Part shown: one piece after another, positions 60,228 through 64,000 of the stretch
Position numbering within the stretch: position 1 is the first letter of the stretch
How the letters are laid out: each line of letters begins with the position of its first letter
Translations under genes and position numbers: made by a program
Assembly (NCBI RefSeq): GCF_040530035.1
Contig: NZ_JBEWCD010000002.1
Span: 124,001-188,000 of the forward strand
DNA length: 64,000 nt
From: Roseibium sp. HPY-6
GTDB taxonomy: Bacteria > Pseudomonadota > Alphaproteobacteria > Rhizobiales > Stappiaceae
Reading direction: 5' to 3'
The notes under the pieces: generated by a model
What the model saw: the letters and a program-made list of their open reading frames with translations, nothing else
Database searches by the model: none
What the model was told of the DNA's origin: nothing

Positions 60228-63200
60228 CTATAGCGACGGCGGGCACCGGAAGGCGTAGAGGCCAAGATTGAACGGATTGGTAACACTTCCCGCGCTAAGC
60301 GCGAAACTTGCTTTGACGTCATTCTTGCTGATGGAGAACACGAACTGGTCCCGGCCACGTGCTGAAGACAGACCAGACGCAGTCAGAAGCCGGAAGATTG
60401 CCCACGTCCCCGATTTTCTGAGTGAGGTTGTCGAGTTGTCCAACAGAGTAACGGAAATCTCGGCGCTGCTGGCGTCGGCCTGGCTCGGCCAGGTGAAATC
60501 GGTCGCGCGGACTGGTCCATGTCGGTAGACAATGGATTCGTCGTCGATCTTGAGCGTGGATTTAAGAGCACCCGGATCGAGGAAGGTCGGTCTGATCGTG
60601 AACTTTGCCGTAGCGTCCGGAGCTCCACTCGGGAAAAAGGCATCCCGGATCGTTTGCGCTGTCGCGAGCTGCGCGAGCGAAGCGTTCGCGAGGCCCAGAT
60701 TTGCCCCTTGGGTTTCAATCTCGACCAGCTGACGTCCGCGTATGTTGACAAAGGGCGACACATAATCGGTGAAGAAGGTGTCGACGACACCGGCGGGCCC
60801 CAGCAGGTCCTTGAAATCCTGAAGCGAGATGTCGTCTTCCGATTCCTGGAAGAACGGATATCTGCCGGCCATGATACTGGAGCAAACCGGAAGAACCTCG
60901 TTCTGCCAGGACCGGTTTATGTAGATATAGGCTGATTGGTTGAGCAGGCCCCAGGTGCGGTTGACGATGGACAGCACCAGCGAACGGATCGGCTCCGGTT
61001 TTGTCGCGGCTTCGGATCTGAGCGATGTGAAGGAGTCGTTTTGCGGGTTCTGCGCCCGGCTCTTCACAACATCGAAGGCGGCTTTGTTGGGTGCCGGCGC
61101 CGTCACCACACCGGAAACATTGCCGTAAAGGTCGCCAAAGAGCTGAAGGACACGATCAAGCGATGAGCCGCTGTCAGGGTCGACAAGATTGTTGAGGGGC
61201 CTGAACGCGTCTTCGATGGCCAGCCCAGGCCATGGGGCGTCGCCGAACGCTGTCTCGACGGCCGCTCTTTGCGACGCCTGCGATGCGGACGCCACCAATC
61301 CACCGGCGCCGGCATTGCCGGACGCATCCGCTGCCTGCCCGGCCGCGGCCTGCTCTGCATTATCTCCGGGAAGAGGAAGCTGCGTATTGTCGCGCAGCAG
61401 GTTCAGGATCGTCAGAAGGGGCGAATCCGGATTGGACAATTGCTCCAGGACAGTCTGGGCACGACCAAGGGATCCGATTTCAACGACCCTGATGTAGGCG
61501 GTGCCTTCACGCCAGGCCTTGATGTAATCATCGGTGTAGAGCTTGACGATTTCCATGGCGACCTGGTTATAGGTCGTCGCATTGACGCTGTTTCCCAGCA
61601 CCCAGTCACTTCCCATCGAGCCGCGTATGTATTCCGGCAGCCTTTCCAGGAAGAAGTTATAGAAACCGTTTTTCGTGTAGATGCCGGGGATGATCGTCCG
61701 CCCGCCGGCATTCGCCGTATCGACGTAAAGCGATCCGGAGCCGAGGGTGCGCACGATATTGATCGGCGGAAGCCTGTAACGCTGCGCAGCGTCGGAGACC
61801 ATGCGATTGTAGATATCCTGTGCCTGCGGTGCTTGTTGGATGCGGCTTCTGGCGGCATCCAGAACAGGGAGTTCCGCAGCCGTGGGGGCGGCGGCGGCTC
61901 CCGAAATCGGAAGAAGATTCTCCAGATTGTTCATATGGACCTGCATTTCGGCACGGTCTTCGGGGTTCAGCAGGAATGTCGCCTCGTTTTGCGCCCGCAG
62001 GGCAGCCTGAACTTTGGACGCATCGTAGTTCTGGCCGGTCGTCAGCATGAGATATGTTTCAAGCTGGTCGCGTAACAGGGCGCTGTTGCCGTCCGAAGCT
62101 GTCGACAGAAGCTGGATCTGAGCTTCGAGACGGGAATTGACGGATGGCAAAAGATATTCTTCGAGCAGATCGTTGTAGCTCTGGTTGGCAGCAGGATAGA
62201 GGACCGACTGCGCTTCGACACTGAAGGGTGTCTCGGACAGCCAGCTTTCGCTGTCTTCGATCTGGTCGCGCATATCGCGCGCCGCGTTTAGTGTCGGCAG
62301 CAGATTTATGAGGGAGCGGTTTCTGTCGGCTTCCGTCTTAAGCACACGAACCTGTTCGGCGGATTTGGCGGTTTCTTCGGAGACCGACATGGCTTCGTTC
62401 AAACCGGCAATCCAGTACAGGATAAGGCCGGCCACGATCGCCGCGAGCGAGAAGGCAGCACCGCTGTAAATTGTGGTGATGCGGCGCTCAAGCTTCCGGT
62501 TCTTGCCGACGAGGTTCTGCTCCGGGAACACGATATCGGTCAAAAGTTTCTTGATGAAGAAGGCTTTCGACTGCCCGCTCATCGCCGGTTGCTGGCTGGC
62601 CGCAAGTGAGAAGCTTCTGCCCATTACACCCAAAAGACGGTCGAACGGCGTGCCTTCCTGCGTGCCGGATGTGAAGTAAACTCCACGCAGAAGCGGCTGT
62701 GCTTCGTAACGCGTGGGTCTAAAGACATCACTCAGGAAATCGCGAAGTACGTTTCCAAGGCTGCCGAACTCATGCGGGAAGCCGTAGATCCGGCAGCGGC
62801 GGCTGTTGTTGCGCTCATCAGCGAGTTTTTCCGGAAGCTGCCGTTCAATGCGGCCGACAAGATCGACGAAACCTGTTTCAAATCCGGGTCCTACCGAGAC
62901 CTGCTGCTCGTCATAGGGGAATGTGACACCCCAGACCTGCTGACGGTCGGCGTCGCGGAGCGTGTCGAAGAACTCGTCGAAGCCTGCGATCAGGTCGCAT
63001 TTCGTGAACATGAGATAGACGGGCAGGCGCATGCCGAATGCACGATGCAATTCGCGCAGACGCTGACGCAGGATCTCTGCCTGCTGCTTTCGGTCTGCTT
63101 CGCCAGCAAGCGCAACGTCTTCGATGCTGACAGCAAGCAAGATGCCGTTGATCGGCCGTCGCTCGCGGTGTTTGAGCAGCAGATCCAGGAAACCGCTCCA

Positions 63201-63812
63201 GGCGGCACTGTCGACGCCTTTGTTGACGTCCTGCGTGGTATAGCGTCCAGCGGTGTCGATCAGCACGGCTTCGTTGGAAATCCACCAGTCGCAGTTACGC
63301 GTGCCGCCGACGCCCTGGATCGCCTCATGACCGCCATCGGCAAGGGGAAAATCCAGCCCCGAATTGCGCAGGATGGTTGTCTTGCCCGTACCGGGCGGGC
63401 CGATGATGATGTACCAGGGCAGCTCGAACAGGTAGTTGCGAGAGCTGGATCCGGCGACAGGGTTTTCCTTGAGTGTTGTAAGCGCGGATTCAAACCGCTC
63501 CCGGATCAGTTCGACTTCGTCGGCCGACAGGTCGTTGCCCATCGACACAAGCTCGTCATTCGCGAGCATCGAGTTGATGAGCTTGGCATTCGCGCGACGC
63601 GTCAATAGATGACGCACGAATGTAATCAGGAAAAACCCAAGGATGAGGATCACGGCGAAGATGAGCCGTGGCGCCGGATTTTCGAACGGTGTGATCCCGG
63701 CAACTGTGAGCAGGCCGCCCCAGATAAGAACGATGGCCGAGATGATGATCAGGAAGAGCAGAATGATCAGGCTTGCGGGGCGCAACAGGGAGGCAAGGTA
63801 AGTTCGAAGCAT
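60228..63812 (-). CDS. tssM: T6SS membrane complex protein TssM (IcmF)
   Basis: 1194 residues, normal size for TssM. Two N-terminal membrane segments (about 14-38 and 48-68), cytoplasmic NTPase with GPPGTGKT (138-145) and 'VLIDTAGRY', a third membrane helix near 455 ('AAFSLAAIVAGLILYWIAGL'), and a large periplasmic C-terminal part with the IcmF-related and VasK domains. With TssL and TssJ it forms the inner-membrane channel of the apparatus. Nine bases downstream of tssL and coupled to it. Confidence 0.93.
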   Translation of the reverse strand: MLRTYLASLLRPASLIILLFLIIISAIVLIWGGLLTVAGITPFENPAPRLIFAVILILGFFLITFVRHLLTRRANAKLINSMLANDELVSMGNDLSADEVELIRERFESALTTLKENPVAGSSSRNYLFELPWYIIIGPPGTGKTTILRNSGLDFPLADGGHEAIQGVGGTRNCDWWISNEAVLIDTAGRYTTQDVNKGVDSAAWSGFLDLLLKHRERRPINGILLAVSIEDVALAGEADRKQQAEILRQRLRELHRAFGMRLPVYLMFTKCDLIAGFDEFFDTLRDADRQQVWGVTFPYDEQQVSVGPGFETGFVDLVGRIERQLPEKLADERNNSRRCRIYGFPHEFGSLGNVLRDFLSDVFRPTRYEAQPLLRGVYFTSGTQEGTPFDRLLGVMGRSFSLAASQQPAMSGQSKAFFIKKLLTDIVFPEQNLVGKNRKLERRITTIYSGAAFSLAAIVAGLILYWIAGLNEAMSVSEETAKSAEQVRVLKTEADRNRSLINLLPTLNAARDMRDQIEDSESWLSETPFSVEAQSVLYPAANQSYNDLLEEYLLPSVNSRLEAQIQLLSTASDGNSALLRDQLETYLMLTTGQNYDASKVQAALRAQNEATFLLNPEDRAEMQVHMNNLENLLPISGAAAAPTAAELPVLDAARSRIQQAPQAQDIYNRMVSDAAQRYRLPPINIVRTLGSGSLYVDTANAGGRTIIPGIYTKNGFYNFFLERLPEYIRGSMGSDWVLGNSVNATTYNQVAMEIVKLYTDDYIKAWREGTAYIRVVEIGSLGRAQTVLEQLSNPDSPLLTILNLLRDNTQLPLPGDNAEQAAAGQAADASGNAGAGGLVASASQASQRAAVETAFGDAPWPGLAIEDAFRPLNNLVDPDSGSSLDRVLQLFGDLYGNVSGVVTAPAPNKAAFDVVKSRAQNPQNDSFTSLRSEAATKPEPIRSLVLSIVNRTWGLLNQSAYIYINRSWQNEVLPVCSSIMAGRYPFFQESEDDISLQDFKDLLGPAGVVDTFFTDYVSPFVNIRGRQLVEIETQGANLGLANASLAQLATAQTIRDAFFPSGAPDATAKFTIRPTFLDPGALKSTLKIDDESIVYRHGPVRATDFTWPSQADASSAEISVTLLDNSTTSLRKSGTWAIFRLLTASGLSSARGRDQFVFSISKNDVKASFALSAGSVTNPFNLGLYAFRCPPSL

Positions 63813-63821
63813 GTCTTACCC

Positions 63822-64000
63822 CTAGAGCCTGTTGAGAGAATTTATGGCGCTGAGCGCTTCCACGAGTTCGCCATCAAGGATGAAATCGCTGTAGCCGCGT
63901 ACGACAATGAGCAGCAGCAACCCGATCCCCAGGAGCATCCAGAAAGGCGGCAGCGTTCGTACGTTATTTCCTTGCTGTGTTCCTTTGGCGTTTGTTGAAA
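63822..64000 (-). CDS. tssL: TssL (DotU-like) C-terminal part, cut by the window edge
   Basis: The last 58 codons are visible on the minus strand up to the stop at 63822. The fragment contains a polar stretch, then one transmembrane segment (WMLLGIGLLLLIVVRGY) and a short tail ending 'ALSAINSLNRL'. TssL proteins have a single C-terminal membrane helix with a short periplasmic end or extension, and tssL normally precedes tssM directly, as here. The call rests mainly on position and topology because the cytoplasmic domain is outside the window. Confidence 0.6.
   Translation of the reverse strand, partial: STNAKGTQQGNNVRTLPPFWMLLGIGLLLLIVVRGYSDFILDGELVEALSAINSLNRL

Noticed and set aside
1..64000. 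CRISPR arrays, rRNA, tRNA, insertion sequences or prophage genes
   Set aside because: No regularly spaced direct repeats, no tRNA-like or rRNA sequence, and no transposase or phage integrase motifs were seen on either strand; the Hcp, VgrG and sheath genes belong to a T6SS rather than a prophage, given ClpV, TssM and TagF.

Overview
The window looks like a chromosomal segment of an alphaproteobacterium. The grounds are moderate-to-high GC, ATGA/GTGA-coupled operons, palindromic intergenic repeats of a kind common in Hyphomicrobiales, and the gene families present. A marine Stappiaceae/Roseibium-like host would fit, but that is a guess from gene content. Both ends cut through genes.

Positions 1-17.2 kb hold a surface-polysaccharide region. 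A DapA-family lyase (partial), a CMP-sialate-synthetase-like cytidylyltransferase and a capsule-type GT-B protein lie on the plus strand. A long minus-strand group follows, in transcription order: GT2, two GT4 glycosyltransferases, an AsnB-like amidotransferase and an FkbM methyltransferase, then a tightly coupled set of a tandem-duplicated nucleotidyltransferase, GtrA, a TylF-type methyltransferase, GT2, a GDPD-like protein, a membrane protein fused to a uridine-kinase-like P-loop domain, a HAD phosphatase and a class II aldolase. Together these could make and attach an activated non-standard sugar or polyol.

Positions 17.4-28.1 kb hold a plus-strand acyl-CoA catabolic operon (acyl-CoA synthetase, SDR, MaoC hydratase, nitronate-monooxygenase-like protein, acyl-CoA dehydrogenase, ACAD10/11-type phosphotransferase), three palindromic repeats, a secreted protein of unknown function and a bifunctional enoyl-CoA hydratase/3-hydroxyacyl-CoA dehydrogenase. 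Positions 28.2-29.6 kb carry a TrmO-like protein and an excisionase-type regulator with a periplasmic-binding-like sensor domain.

Positions 30.0-35.9 kb form a polyamine-type ABC transporter operon followed by a clear creatinase gene. A multi-hairpin leader and an intrinsic terminator lie between them, which suggests RNA-level control of creatinase and uptake of creatine or a related guanidino compound.

Positions 36-64 kb are a type VI secretion (T6SS) locus with unusual accessories. One minus-strand operon encodes cargo and tip parts: a DUF2169-pentapeptide giant, a pentapeptide protein, a DUF4150 PAAR-like cap, a beta-helix protein with a long hydrophobic stretch, a DUF3540 protein and a TPR-glycosyltransferase-like protein. 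A plus-strand trio encodes an SH3 membrane protein, a coiled-coil protein and a ParA/MinD-like ATPase. A second minus-strand unit runs hcp, clpV, sigma-54 activator, kinase; hcp has an exact sigma-54 promoter with dyads upstream. A plus-strand unit carries a needle-less VgrG, an unknown small protein and a fused TssB-TssC sheath-like protein. The last minus-strand unit runs tssL (partial), tssM, tagF, PP2C phosphatase, kinase. tssA/E/F/G/J/K and canonical separate sheath genes are not in the window. The most unusual points are the split sheath and spike architecture, the ParA module, and the creatinase leader.
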